Shown piece after piece: positions 1 through 8,874 of a stretch of DNA of 32,169 nt. Origin of the DNA: Oscillospiraceae bacterium. GTDB lineage: Bacteria > Bacillota > Clostridia > Oscillospirales > Oscillospiraceae. Position 1 is the first letter of the stretch. Every line of letters starts with the position of its first letter. Below the pieces are notes generated by a model that saw only the letters and a list, made by a program, of their open reading frames with translations, made no database searches and was not told the DNA's origin. A program made the position numbers and the translations under genes. The DNA lies in assembly GCA_022792945.1 (NCBI GenBank), contig JAAWBZ010000102.1, positions 1 to 32,169 on the forward strand. The letters are read 5' to 3'.

Positions 1-174
1 ATACGCTATACTCTGCACAATGTTTCATAGGTTCGGATTGTACAGAGCTAAGTCTCTTCAATCGTTTATCAGTAAAACGGAAATTCATACTGGCCCCTCC
101 TTGGGAGTTTTTGAAACCTGGGTAAGATTATCATATTTTGGCGCGAAATTTTTCTTTTTTCTGCGGAGCGCGCG

Positions 175-1272
175 CTATTCCTCCGGCGCAATCCACTCGC
201 AGGCCGGGAACGCCTCGGTGTCCCAGAAATAGTCGGTCATCTCCCCGTCGGTCAGCAGCGGCAGCAGCTCGCTGCCCCCGTTCAGGGCCCGCAGCAGGTC
301 CACATGGCGGTACAGCCCGTCCACACAGACGATGTTCCAGGCGTGGGCCTCGCCGCCGCGGTTGCCGCTGACGGTGCGGCACTCCAGGCCCATTTCGTCA
401 CAGATCAGCTGGAGGCTCTTGGCGCAGCCCTCGCCGCTGGCGATGCCCTCACAGAGGAAGGAGTAGACCGGCGTGGTGGTCTCGCCCGGGGCGTAGGCAA
501 AGCGCTCCTGGAGATAGGTGTAGAGCAGCTGGAGCTTATCCGCCTCCGTGGGCCGGTAGCGGACGTACTCGCGGGCGGCGCGGATGTTGGTGGCCACGGC
601 CTCGCGCAGCTCCAGCAGCTCCTCCGCCGGACGGTCGTACTCCAGCTGGATCTCCACAATGCGCACATACCCGCTGTCAGGATAGACCGCGACGCTGATC
701 CGGGGCAGTTCCATGATTTCCGCAGGACTCTCCTCGTAAAAGCGCCGGGCCATGCCCTCCACGTCCTGGTCGCTGAAGTAGGACAGGCGCACCACCAGCG
801 ATTCGCCTCCCTCGGTCATGGTCTGGCGCAGCAGATCCCCCAGTGTCTCCGCCCCGGCCACCCGCCGGATGGCGGCGATTTCCTCCGGCGTGCGGCGGAA
901 CTTGATGCTGATGCGCACCTCGTAGTACGAGACAATCAGCGCGCAGTCGTGGGTCATGTAGTCCACGGCGTAGGCCCCCAGGGGATCAGTCTTGGCCACC
1001 TCGTAGGTGGCGGCGGACAGGTCCTCCTCCACGTCGCCGGAATAGTCGTAGATCCGGATCAGGCCTTCCTCCACGCCGTCCTCCACGAAGGAGAGGATGG
1101 CGTTTTTCAGGCTCAGATAGTTCTCAGCAGTCAGGGCGTCCTCGCCGCCGCTGACAGCGTGCTGCTCCACATGGGGCGTCTCCACGGTGTACTCGGACAC
1201 CAGAAAGCGCTCGCACCCGCTCAGGACCAGCGCCAGGGCCAGCAGCAGCGCCGGCCAACGCAGTTGTTTCAT
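175..1272 (-). CDS. Transglutaminase-like lipoprotein
   Basis: Predicted 365-residue lipoprotein with a C-terminal transglutaminase-like (papain-fold) domain. The N-terminus has a short basic start, a Leu/Ala-rich core and a lipobox (LSGC) with Cys20 as the lipid-bearing residue, so it should sit on the outer face of the membrane. The domain shows the Cys-His-Asp triad: Cys283 in GEGCAKSL, His310 in EAHAWNIV and Asp325 in YRHVDLL. The start at 1272 was chosen over an upstream one because it gives the signal peptide directly and is preceded by GAGGTGGGG. It starts 11 bases after the stop of the YitT-type gene and is probably the last gene of the parE operon. The substrate is unknown; members of this fold can be proteases, cross-linkers or inactive binders. 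Confidence 0.85.
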   Translation of the reverse strand: MKQLRWPALLLALALVLSGCERFLVSEYTVETPHVEQHAVSGGEDALTAENYLSLKNAILSFVEDGVEEGLIRIYDYSGDVEEDLSAATYEVAKTDPLGAYAVDYMTHDCALIVSYYEVRISIKFRRTPEEIAAIRRVAGAETLGDLLRQTMTEGGESLVVRLSYFSDQDVEGMARRFYEESPAEIMELPRISVAVYPDSGYVRIVEIQLEYDRPAEELLELREAVATNIRAAREYVRYRPTEADKLQLLYTYLQERFAYAPGETTTPVYSFLCEGIASGEGCAKSLQLICDEMGLECRTVSGNRGGEAHAWNIVCVDGLYRHVDLLRALNGGSELLPLLTDGEMTDYFWDTEAFPACEWIAPEE

Positions 1273-1283
1273 ACGCCCCACCT

Positions 1284-2153
1284 CTACAGCCCGTCGGCGG
1301 AGTACCGCCCGAAGCCCTCGCCCAGCACCTGCCGCGCCTTCTGGAGGATCATAAAGGCGTCTGGGTCGATCTCCGTGACCAGCTCCTGCAATTGCCCCAC
1401 CTGGGCGGACTTCACCGCGCACAGCACCACCATCCGCTCCTCCCGGGAGTAGGACCCCTGGCCGCGGAGCAGCGTGGCGCCCCGGTCCAGCCTCTGGTCG
1501 ATGGCGGCGGTGATGGCCTCGTGGCGGCGGGAGACAATCAGTGCCACGCCGGAGTCGGTGCGGCCGTAGATGATGCCGTCGATGACCATGGACGAGACCA
1601 CCAGGGCCACGGCACTGTAGAGCGCCCGGTTGAGATCGTGGAACACCGCGCCCGTCAGGGCCACCACCGCGCAGTCAAAGGCCAGCATCAGCCGTCCGAT
1701 GGGGATCTGGCGCATCCGCCGCTTCACCAGCCGCGCCGCGATATCCGTTCCGCCGGTGGAGGCGTTGCGCAGGAACACGACGCCCAGCCCCACGCCCACC
1801 ATGGCCCCGCCGCAGAGACCCACCAGCAGCGGCTCGGCCTCCACACCCGGCAGCGCGGCGAACACGTCGATGAACACCGACGAGGCCACCATGCCCAGCA
1901 GCGAGCCCAGGAAGAACCGCCGCCCCAGCTTCCGCCAGCCCAGCAGAAACAGCGGGATGTTCACCACCAGCACAAAGGCGCCGATGGCGTCGAAGCCCGT
2001 CAGAGCCGCGAACACCTGCCCCAGGCCGGACAGACCGCCGCCGTTGATGTGGCTGGGCTGCAAAAAGAGGTCGAAGCCTAGGGCGTAGACCGCGCTGCCC
2101 AGCAGGATCAGCGCGGCGTCCGCCAGATATTTGCGTGCTGTGCGCGTCTCCAT
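1284..2153 (-). CDS. YitT family membrane protein (DUF161 plus DUF2179)
   Basis: 289-residue integral membrane protein of the YitT family, whose transport role is not established. About five or six hydrophobic segments lie in residues 10-200, including a Gly-rich stretch around HINGGGLSGLG and the family-typical segment NASTGGTDIAA. The last 80 or so residues form a soluble DUF2179-like domain (region VALIVSRRHEAI to QLQELVTEIDPDAFM), a small alpha/beta module thought to act as a sensor. The length is normal for the family. It follows the GNAT gene by 22 bases and precedes the lipoprotein gene by 11, so co-transcription is likely. The family assignment is firm; the substrate is not known. Confidence 0.9.
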   Translation of the reverse strand: METRTARKYLADAALILLGSAVYALGFDLFLQPSHINGGGLSGLGQVFAALTGFDAIGAFVLVVNIPLFLLGWRKLGRRFFLGSLLGMVASSVFIDVFAALPGVEAEPLLVGLCGGAMVGVGLGVVFLRNASTGGTDIAARLVKRRMRQIPIGRLMLAFDCAVVALTGAVFHDLNRALYSAVALVVSSMVIDGIIYGRTDSGVALIVSRRHEAITAAIDQRLDRGATLLRGQGSYSREERMVVLCAVKSAQVGQLQELVTEIDPDAFMILQKARQVLGEGFGRYSADGL

Positions 2154-2175
2154 GGCGCGCCTCCCTTCCCAACTG

Positions 2176-2697
2176 TCACAGGGTGATCCAGTACCGCTGG
2201 ATCACGCCGCTTCTGCCAAGCGCCGGCGTGTCGGCCACCTCATTTTCCAGTACGCCGCCGTTTTTGCGGATCACCCGCCGCGACGCCTCATTCTCCTTGT
2301 CGCAGGTCACCAGCACCCGCTCCTCGCCCGCCGCGCGGCAGGCCGCCAGCAGCAGCCCCAGCAGCTCCGAGGCGTACCCCCGCCGCCGCAGGGACGGGCG
2401 GATGCTGTAGCCGATATTGCCGCCGTATTGCAGGAGGAATTCCGAGAGCGGATGGCGGTAGTCGCCGATCCCCGCCAACAGGCCGTCGGACCGCCGGACC
2501 GCCAGATAGACCTCGGCGGGGACGTAGCCCTTTTCCCGCATCCGCCCCTCGAAGTCCAGCCATTTCTCGTAGGTCTCCACTTCCTCCAGTCCCGCGCAGC
2601 CGTCGAAGCTGTCGCCGTTCCGGAGCAGCTCTGTCCGGAAGGCCATCACCTGTCCGGCGTGGGCCGGCGCGGGGCGGACCAGCGTCAATTCTCCCAT
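2176..2697 (-). CDS. GNAT family N-acetyltransferase (RimJ/RimL type)
   Basis: 173-residue GNAT acetyltransferase. The acetyl-CoA loop is visible as RPSLRRRGYASE after the strand NIGYSI, followed by the helix LLGLLLAACRAAGEER and the late motif ENEASRRVIRKNGG, which is typical of RimJ/RimL-like and small-molecule acetyltransferases. The start at 2697 was preferred over longer in-frame forms because AAGGAG lies about 8 bases upstream and the protein begins directly with strand beta-1 (GELTLVRP). It starts 22 bases after the parC stop. The acceptor substrate cannot be told from sequence. Confidence 0.88.
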   Translation of the reverse strand: MGELTLVRPAPAHAGQVMAFRTELLRNGDSFDGCAGLEEVETYEKWLDFEGRMREKGYVPAEVYLAVRRSDGLLAGIGDYRHPLSEFLLQYGGNIGYSIRPSLRRRGYASELLGLLLAACRAAGEERVLVTCDKENEASRRVIRKNGGVLENEVADTPALGRSGVIQRYWITL

Positions 2698-2719
2698 CCT
2701 GTTTTTCTCCTTTTTCGTC

Positions 2720-4966
2720 TCAAATATCCAGCGCCAGCTGCGGCTCGCCAGCGTCCTCCTCCCGCAGCAGCGCGCCGGCGGCGGGGAGGGTGCGGGCACG
2801 GTAGCGCGCCGGGTTCTGGATGCCGCTCTTCTCCAGGAGGACGGCCCGGTCCAGAACGAATTTCTTTTTCAGCGTCATCACCGCCACCCCCTGGCTGGTC
2901 CGGGTGGCCTTGGCCGTCAGCTGCGCGGCGGAGAAGATCAGCGCCCGGCCCTCGGTGGAGTACAGCGCCACCTGGGTGTCCTCCTCAGTGAGGGGCAGGA
3001 CGGCCTTGAGGGGGCTTTTGTCGGAGTAGGCTCCGGTGAGGCGGCGGCGGTTGGTCTTGGTGTCGTAGGCGGCCATGGCCACCTTGGCCGCCTTGCCGTT
3101 CTCAAAGACGAAGAGGATGCTCCCGCCGTAGTCCCCGGGCAGGCACAGTGCGGTCACGCTCTCGTCCTCCTGCATCCCCAGCTTGGCGGGCAGGTAGTCG
3201 CCCAGGACCGAGGCCTTGGAATCCTCAAACTCGGCGCAGCGGGCCTTGTAGACCTGCTGGCGGTCGGTGAACACCAGCAGCTCGGCGCGGTTGGTGGTCT
3301 CGAAGGCGGCGGCCAGGCCGTCGCCCTCCTTGAACTTCTGCTCGCCGGACATCCGCAGGGACTGGGGGGTGATCTTCTTGAAGTACCCCTCCCGGGAGAG
3401 GAACAGCGTCACCGGATAGTCCGGCGTCTCGTCCTCCTCGGCTTCCTCCCCGGCCTCGCCGGCGGCGGTGAGGGTGGTGCGCCGGTCTGCGCCGAACTTG
3501 TCCGCCACCCGCTCCAGCTCCCCGACGATGATGTCCCGGATGCGCGCCTCGCTGCCCAGTGTCGCGTCCAGGTCGGCAATCTCCGCCTCCAGGCTGGAGA
3601 TCTCCTGGGTCCTTTTGAGGATGTATTCCTTGTTGATGTTCCGCAGGCGGATCTCGGCCACGTACTCCGCCTGGACCTGGTCGATGCCGAAGCCGATCAT
3701 CAGGTTGGGCACCACCTCGGCCTCGGACTCGGTCTCGCGGATGATCCGGATGGCCTTGTCAATGTCCAGGAGAATTCTGGCCAGGCCCTTGAGGAGGTGC
3801 AGCTTCTCCTGCTTTTTCTGCCGGTGGAAGTACACCCGCCGCCGCACGCACTCGCTGCGCCACGCGGTCCACTCCTCCAGGATCTTCCCCACGCCCATGA
3901 CCCTGGGCATCCCGGCGATGAGGATGTTGAAATTGCACGAGAAGCTGTCCTGGAGGGGGGTAGACCGGAAGAGCTTCTGCATCAGCTTCTCCGGGTCGGC
4001 GCCCCGCTTGAGATCGATGGTCAGCTTGAGGCCGGCGAGGTCCGTCTCGTCGCGCATGTCGGCGATCTCGCGGATTTTGCCGGCCTTGATCAGCTCCGAG
4101 ACCTTGTCGATGATGGGCTCGGTGGCGGTGGTGTAGGGAATCTCGTAGATTTCAATGAGGTTCCCCTCCTTCATGTACCGCCACTTGGCGCGGATGCGGA
4201 AGGAGCCGCGGCCGGTGCGGTAAATCTCCTCCATCTCCCGCGGGTCGTAGAGGATCTCGCCCCCGGTGGGGAAATCCGGCGCGGGGAGGGTGTCCAGGAG
4301 ATTGGCGTCCGGGTTTTGAATCCGGGCCACGGCGGTCCGGCAGACCTCCCGCAGGTTGAAGCCGCAGATATTGCTGGCCATGCCCACAGCGATGCCCATG
4401 TTGGCCGACACCAAAACGTTGGGGAAGGTGGTGGGCAGCAGCGACGGCTCCTGCATGGAGTTGTCGTAGTTGTCCACAAAGTCCACAGTGTCTGCGTCAA
4501 TGTCGCGGAAGAGCTCGGCGCAGATGGGGTCCAGCTTGGCCTCGGTGTAGCGGGAGGCGGCGTAGGCCATATCCCGGGAGTAGACCTTGCCGAAGTTGCC
4601 CTTGGAGTCCACCAGGGGGTGGAGCAGGGCCTCGTAGCCACGGGAGAGGCGGACCATGGTCTCATAGATCGCCCCGTCGCCGTGGGGGTTGAGGCGCATG
4701 GTCTGGCCGACGATGTTGGCCGACTTGGTCCGCCCGCCGGTGAGCAGGCCCATTTTGTACATGGTGTAGAGGAGCTTGCGGTGGGAGGGCATGAAGCCGT
4801 CGATCTCGGGGATGGCCCGGGAGACGATGACCGACATGGCGTAGGGCATGTAGTTGAGCTCCAGGGTATCGCAGATGGGCTGTTCCAGCACCTCCGCCCG
4901 CAGGCCCTCCACATTGGGGTCGATGCGGTGCTTGGGTTGATCTTCCGTTTTCTTCTTACGGGCCAT
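2720..4966 (-). CDS. parC: DNA topoisomerase IV subunit A (Clostridia-type ParC)
   Basis: 748-residue breakage-reunion subunit of a type IIA topoisomerase; with ParE it decatenates and relaxes DNA. The winged-helix/tower region holds PSHRKLLYTMYKMG (from residue 60), HGDGAIYET (95-103) and the catalytic Tyr140 in AASRYTEAKL. A coiled-coil stretch follows around residues 390-480, and a reduced C-terminal domain contains VTLFLSREGYFKKIT. No GyrA-box (QRRGGKG type) was seen and the C-terminal domain is short, so ParC is favoured over GyrA. Position 98 is Gly where E. coli GyrA has Ser83, while the downstream acid is kept as Glu102. The ATG at 4966 has AAAGGA 12 bases upstream. It lies 30 bases after the stalk-protein gene and shares the operon with parE. 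Confidence 0.93.
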   Translation of the reverse strand: MARKKKTEDQPKHRIDPNVEGLRAEVLEQPICDTLELNYMPYAMSVIVSRAIPEIDGFMPSHRKLLYTMYKMGLLTGGRTKSANIVGQTMRLNPHGDGAIYETMVRLSRGYEALLHPLVDSKGNFGKVYSRDMAYAASRYTEAKLDPICAELFRDIDADTVDFVDNYDNSMQEPSLLPTTFPNVLVSANMGIAVGMASNICGFNLREVCRTAVARIQNPDANLLDTLPAPDFPTGGEILYDPREMEEIYRTGRGSFRIRAKWRYMKEGNLIEIYEIPYTTATEPIIDKVSELIKAGKIREIADMRDETDLAGLKLTIDLKRGADPEKLMQKLFRSTPLQDSFSCNFNILIAGMPRVMGVGKILEEWTAWRSECVRRRVYFHRQKKQEKLHLLKGLARILLDIDKAIRIIRETESEAEVVPNLMIGFGIDQVQAEYVAEIRLRNINKEYILKRTQEISSLEAEIADLDATLGSEARIRDIIVGELERVADKFGADRRTTLTAAGEAGEEAEEDETPDYPVTLFLSREGYFKKITPQSLRMSGEQKFKEGDGLAAAFETTNRAELLVFTDRQQVYKARCAEFEDSKASVLGDYLPAKLGMQEDESVTALCLPGDYGGSILFVFENGKAAKVAMAAYDTKTNRRRLTGAYSDKSPLKAVLPLTEEDTQVALYSTEGRALIFSAAQLTAKATRTSQGVAVMTLKKKFVLDRAVLLEKSGIQNPARYRARTLPAAGALLREEDAGEPQLALDI

Positions 4967-4996
4967 AGGTAGTGTTATTCCTTTACTTCAGATTTT

Positions 4997-5683
4997 TCAC
5001 GAATAGAGATCGCCCATGTCCACCGGCTCGGTGGGGGGCATGGTGCGGATGGGGTCGGCGGCGGGGGCGGTCTGGGCGGTGAGCCTCAGGCTGGCCCTGA
5101 ACTCGTTGCGGATATGGAGGGAGACGGCCAGACTCTTGCCGGCGCCGGTTTTGCGCAGGTCCGCCGTCAGCGCCCCATCCTCTGCGCGGATGCGGAGCGA
5201 CGCGGTGTACTGGCACGTCCCGTCGCCGTTGTCGGTCACCTGGAGCTGGCAGTCCACCTCCGGGACGTCCGTGCTGTAATAACCGCCGGTGAAGATATCC
5301 CCGCTCAGCCCCAGGGCCTCCGCTGTCTGCCCGGTGGGCTGATAGGTATAGGTATTGCCGGATTTTTTGAAATTCTGGTCGCCCGCCAGCGCCACCAGCA
5401 GATCCATCCGCTCCTTGGCCAGGTCGTAGACGGTGATGGGGTCGTTGTAATACCAGTCGTACTCGGTCCGGACATCCTGCATTATGTACTGCTCCAGCAG
5501 ATTGCCGCCGTCCAGCAGCTGCGTCCCGTAGTCTGCCGCGATCCAGGCCTCCCGCCCGGTCATGTAGTCAAGGAGCGGGCTTTTGAGGTACATTTTGCCG
5601 GTTTCCTGGTTGTAGATCACTTCCAGATGGAGCTTTTTGCCCAGCTCCAGAAGCTCCCTCTCATACGTCTCCAGATAGTGCGC
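4997..5683 (-). pseudogene. C-terminal part of the stalk-domain surface protein, beyond an in-frame TAG
   Basis: This stretch continues the upstream gene (5684-6748) in exactly the same frame after one TAG codon at 5684-5686. The 21 codons right after the TAG read AHYLETYERELLELGKKLHL plus Glu, and open frame runs to TGA at 4997. The segment contains Tyr/Asp-rich sequence (for example GREAWIAADYGTQLLDGG) and a beta-rich tail with DNGDGTCQYTASLRI. A GTG at 5620 could serve as a start but has no convincing ribosome binding site, so separate translation is doubtful. It reads as the distal half of one protein of about 583 residues cut by a nonsense codon, unless the TAG is read through. Confidence 0.75.
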
Positions 5684-6748
5684 CTAATCGCCCTCCATGG
5701 CCGCGTCCAGCAGGTCCGCCAGGTCCAGGTCCACCGCGGCGTTGACGGCCTTGTCGTTGAACAGGCGCTCCATCCTGCCGCTCACGTCCAGATGCCGGTC
5801 TCCGTTGAGGCTGTCCAGCAGGTCCACACCCGCGTCCAGCTCCAGAATCTGGCGGTAGGTCCCGCCGTCCCGGTACTGGCCCAGAGCGTCGGAGAGCAGG
5901 AGATTGACCACCGTCAGCTGCCCGTCGTAGGACGCCATCAGCGCCTCGGTGTCCAGCAGCACCACGGTCTGGTAGTAGCTGTCCCAATCCACATAGAGGC
6001 CGAACGCCTCAGAGAAGAAGCGCACCGGCACCATGGTCCGCCCGCCGGCGATGTAGGAGGCGCAGTCCATCTCCAGCCGCCGCGGCTCCCGGGAGAGGTC
6101 GCCGCCGGGGAAAATCTCGATAAACTCCGTGCCGATGGTGTGGCGCAGGAGGGTGCCGTCCATCCGGGCGGTGACGGTCCGGGCGGCGAGGTCATAGTCC
6201 ACCTCGACTCCCAGGGCCTCCAGAATGGCCCGGACGGGGGCCATGACCCGGTCATTCCGCTTCTCCGGCCACACCGCGCCGAAGTCGATGCACTTCTCGT
6301 TCAGCCGCACGTTGATCTTCCCGGGCGTGCCGCCGCAGTCGGTGAGGACGGTGTCGATGTGGTTTTCATCTTCCCACCAGGGGTCCTCAGCCATATACCC
6401 TGTTGTATAACCGATCAAGCAGCTGCTTATATAGTCCTCCGCCGCGTTCATGACCGCAAGGCCGGATTCATCATCAAATTCTTTTCCGGCCGCCTTGTCG
6501 GCCCGCCCCGCGGCAAGCCCATCCGCAAGGCCCCTGCTCTGTTCGGCTTCGCCATAGCCTTCAGCATAGCCCTCAACGTATCCCTGCCCATATTCGCTGT
6601 ATGCGGACTCCTTGCCGGCCTCACTGTCAGCCTGGCCGGCCTCCTCGCCAGCCGCGTAGCCGTCAAAGTAGTCGCCCTCCGCAGTCACCGGCATCGCCAA
6701 ACAAGCTGTCAAAACGAAAATCAAGACCCATGCAATGAATTTTTTCAC
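5684..6748 (-). CDS. Secreted stalk-domain (copper amine oxidase N-terminal-like) protein, N-terminal part
   Basis: 354 residues, GTG start with AAAGGAG about 8 bases upstream. The N-terminus is a signal peptide with likely cleavage after PVTA near residue 23; a lipobox-like LTAC at 13-16 is possible but lies early. Residues about 25-90 are Gly/Ala/Tyr/Glu-rich with GYxxG spacing (GYVEGYAEGYGEAE). Two copper-amine-oxidase-N-like stalk modules follow: one around INVRLNEKCIDF to MAPVRAILEALGVEVDYD and TVTARMDG, the other around GGRTMVPVRFFSEAFGLYVDWD. These modules are typical of surface proteins of Gram-positive bacteria and do not imply oxidase activity. The frame stops at TAG 5684-5686 and continues open beyond it. 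It sits between parE (68 bases upstream) and parC. Confidence 0.8.
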   Translation of the reverse strand: MKKFIAWVLIFVLTACLAMPVTAEGDYFDGYAAGEEAGQADSEAGKESAYSEYGQGYVEGYAEGYGEAEQSRGLADGLAAGRADKAAGKEFDDESGLAVMNAAEDYISSCLIGYTTGYMAEDPWWEDENHIDTVLTDCGGTPGKINVRLNEKCIDFGAVWPEKRNDRVMAPVRAILEALGVEVDYDLAARTVTARMDGTLLRHTIGTEFIEIFPGGDLSREPRRLEMDCASYIAGGRTMVPVRFFSEAFGLYVDWDSYYQTVVLLDTEALMASYDGQLTVVNLLLSDALGQYRDGGTYRQILELDAGVDLLDSLNGDRHLDVSGRMERLFNDKAVNAAVDLDLADLLDAAMEGD

Positions 6749-6816
6749 AACAAAATCTCCTTTCTCTTTTCACAACTGCCGCCTCTTCCTGCGGACGCCC
6801 TCAGGCGCCCTCCCTT

Positions 6817-8796
6817 CTATGAAATGTCCGCCAATTCCAGATATTTATAGCCGTTGACCGCGATATGGTCCTTCCGCCCCGCCAGGTTGTCCCCCAGCAG
6901 GAGGTCAAAGACCTGCGCGGTCTTTTCCGCGTCCTCGGGCATGACCTTGATGAGGCGGCGGGTGTCGGGATTCATGGTGGTCATCCACATCATCTCCGGC
7001 TCGTTCTCGCCCAGGCCCTTGGAGCGGCTGACGGCGTACTTCTTCCCCGCCAGCTCCTGCAAAATGGCGTTTTTCTCCGCGTCGGAGTAGGCGAACCACG
7101 TCTTTTCCTTATGCGTGATCTCAAAGAGCGGCGACTCGGCGATATAGACATACCCCTCCCGGATGAGCGTCGGCACCAGCCGGTAAAGCATGGTCAGAAT
7201 CAGCGTCCGGATCTGGAAGCCGTCCACGTCGGCGTCGGTGCAGATAACAATCTTGCTCCAGCGGAGGTTCTCCAGCTCAAAGGCCGCCAGATCCTTGACC
7301 CGCTTGTCCTTGACCTCGATGCCGCAGCCCATGACCCGCAGGAGGTCGGTGATGATCTCGCTCTTGAAAATGCGTCCGTAGTCGGCCTTGAGGCAGTTGA
7401 GGATCTTGCCCCGCACCGGCATGATCCCCTGGAACTCCGCGTCCCGGCTCATCTTCACTGAGCCCATGGCGCTGTCGCCCTCGACGATGTACAGCTCCCG
7501 CTTGGACACATCCTTGGTCCGGCAGTCCACGAACTTCTGCACCCGGTTGGAGATGTCCAGACTGCCCGACAGCTTTTTCTTGATGGTCAGCCTCGCCTTT
7601 TCCGCGGTCTCGCGGCTGCGCTTGTTCACCAGCACCTGGTCGGCGATGCGGTCGGCCTCGGCCTTGTTCTCGATAAAGTAGACCTGGAGGCGGGAGCGGA
7701 AAAACTCGGTCATGGCCTCCTGGACGAATTTGTTGTTGATGGCCTTCTTGGTCTGGTTCTCGTAGGAGGTCTGGGTGGAGAAGCAGTTGGTCACCAGCAC
7801 CAGGCAGTCGGCCACGTCCTGGAAGGTGATCCTGCCCTCGTTCTTGGTGTATTTCCCGGCGGCCTTGAGGTAGGCGTCGATGGCGTAGACAAAGGCGTTG
7901 CGCACCGCCTTGTCCGGCGCGCCGCCATGCTCGAGCCAGGAGGAGTTGTGGTAATACTCGACCACATTCAGCTGGGCCGAGAAGCAGAAGCTGGCAGAGA
8001 TTTTCACCTTGTACTCCGGCTTGTCCGCCCGGTCGCGGCCCTTCCGCTCGGCCTCCCAGAACTGGGGCATGGTCATGGCCTTTCCCTCGGAAAGTTCGGT
8101 CACATAGTCCAGAATGCCCCGGGGGTAGAGAAACTCCTCGCGCTCCATCCCCGCCTCCCCCTCGTTCTGGAAGCGGAAGGTAACGCCGGCGTTGACCACC
8201 GCCTGGCGCTTGAGGGTCTCGCGGAAGAACGCCGCCGGGATGGCGATGTCGGTGAACACATCCAGGTCCGGGAGCCAGCGGAATTTGGAGCCGGTCTGCT
8301 TGCCGGCGCAGGGCGCCTTTTCCAGCTGCCCCACGATCTCGCCCCGCTCGAAATGGAGGTGGTAGGCGAAGCCGTCACGGCGGATGTCGGCGTCGAAGTA
8401 GCGGGAGGCGTACTGCGTGGCGCAGGCGCCCAGACCGTTGAGGCCCAGGGAGTATTCGTAGTCGCCGCCGGCGTTGTTGTCATACTTGCCGCCGGCGTAC
8501 AGCTCGCAGAATACCAGCTCCCAGTTGAACTTCTGCTCCTTCTCGTTCCAGTCCACGGGGCAGCCGCGGCCGAAGTCCTCCACCTCGATGGAGCCGTCGC
8601 GATAACGTGTGACGACCACCGTGTCGCCGTGGCCCTCGCGGGCCTCGTCGATGGCGTTGGATAAGATCTCAAACACCGCGTGCTCGCAGCCCTCCAGGCC
8701 GTCGGAGCCAAAGATTACCGCCGGACGCTTGCGCACCCGGTCTGCGCCCTTGAGGGCGGAAATGCTGTCATTGCCGTAGGATTGCTTTCGTTTCAT
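6817..8796 (-). CDS. parE: DNA topoisomerase IV subunit B (Clostridia-type ParE)
   Basis: 659-residue ATPase subunit of topoisomerase IV, partner of ParC encoded 1.9 kb downstream. The GHKL ATPase shows Glu43 and Asn47 in EILSNAIDEA, Asp74 in EDFGRG, and GLNGLGA at 118-124. The transducer domain follows. The Toprim domain shows IVEGDSAMGSVKMSRDAEF and a metal-binding CTDADVDGFQIRT. These Toprim motifs differ from classical GyrB/ParE (EGDSAGGSA, DADVDGAHIRT), which fits the divergent second topoisomerase known in Clostridia. The ATG at 8796 has AAGGAG 6 bases upstream. A strong promoter at 8875-8903 should drive this gene and those downstream. Confidence 0.94.
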   Translation of the reverse strand: MKRKQSYGNDSISALKGADRVRKRPAVIFGSDGLEGCEHAVFEILSNAIDEAREGHGDTVVVTRYRDGSIEVEDFGRGCPVDWNEKEQKFNWELVFCELYAGGKYDNNAGGDYEYSLGLNGLGACATQYASRYFDADIRRDGFAYHLHFERGEIVGQLEKAPCAGKQTGSKFRWLPDLDVFTDIAIPAAFFRETLKRQAVVNAGVTFRFQNEGEAGMEREEFLYPRGILDYVTELSEGKAMTMPQFWEAERKGRDRADKPEYKVKISASFCFSAQLNVVEYYHNSSWLEHGGAPDKAVRNAFVYAIDAYLKAAGKYTKNEGRITFQDVADCLVLVTNCFSTQTSYENQTKKAINNKFVQEAMTEFFRSRLQVYFIENKAEADRIADQVLVNKRSRETAEKARLTIKKKLSGSLDISNRVQKFVDCRTKDVSKRELYIVEGDSAMGSVKMSRDAEFQGIMPVRGKILNCLKADYGRIFKSEIITDLLRVMGCGIEVKDKRVKDLAAFELENLRWSKIVICTDADVDGFQIRTLILTMLYRLVPTLIREGYVYIAESPLFEITHKEKTWFAYSDAEKNAILQELAGKKYAVSRSKGLGENEPEMMWMTTMNPDTRRLIKVMPEDAEKTAQVFDLLLGDNLAGRKDHIAVNGYKYLELADIS

Positions 8797-8874
8797 GAGA
8801 ACTCCTTGTCGTAGTATCGTCTGTCATGTCGATATTTCGCGCGCACAGCGATATAAAAGCCCATTATATTGTAT

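Noticed and set aside
20-232. Short plus-strand frame at the left edge
   Set aside because: It has no ribosome binding site, overlaps the end of the lipoprotein gene antisense and has no protein-like pattern. Bases 1-174 otherwise hold nothing I can support; a 4-bp stem before a T-run near 100-113 is too weak to call.
2720-4966. Assignment as gyrA
   Set aside because: No GyrA-box was found, the C-terminal domain is short, and the gene is linked to a Clostridia-type parE, so the ParC call is better supported.
3797-4972. Long plus-strand open frame opposite parC
   Set aside because: It lies antisense to a gene with clear catalytic motifs, its translation is rich in His, Gly, Val and Leu, and it shows no domain or ribosome site. 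It is a GC-rich shadow frame.
6676-6748. Lipoprotein call for the stalk-domain protein
   Set aside because: LTAC at residues 13-16 resembles a lipobox, but the hydrophobic core before it is very short and a standard signal peptidase I site follows PVTA, so ordinary secretion is more likely.
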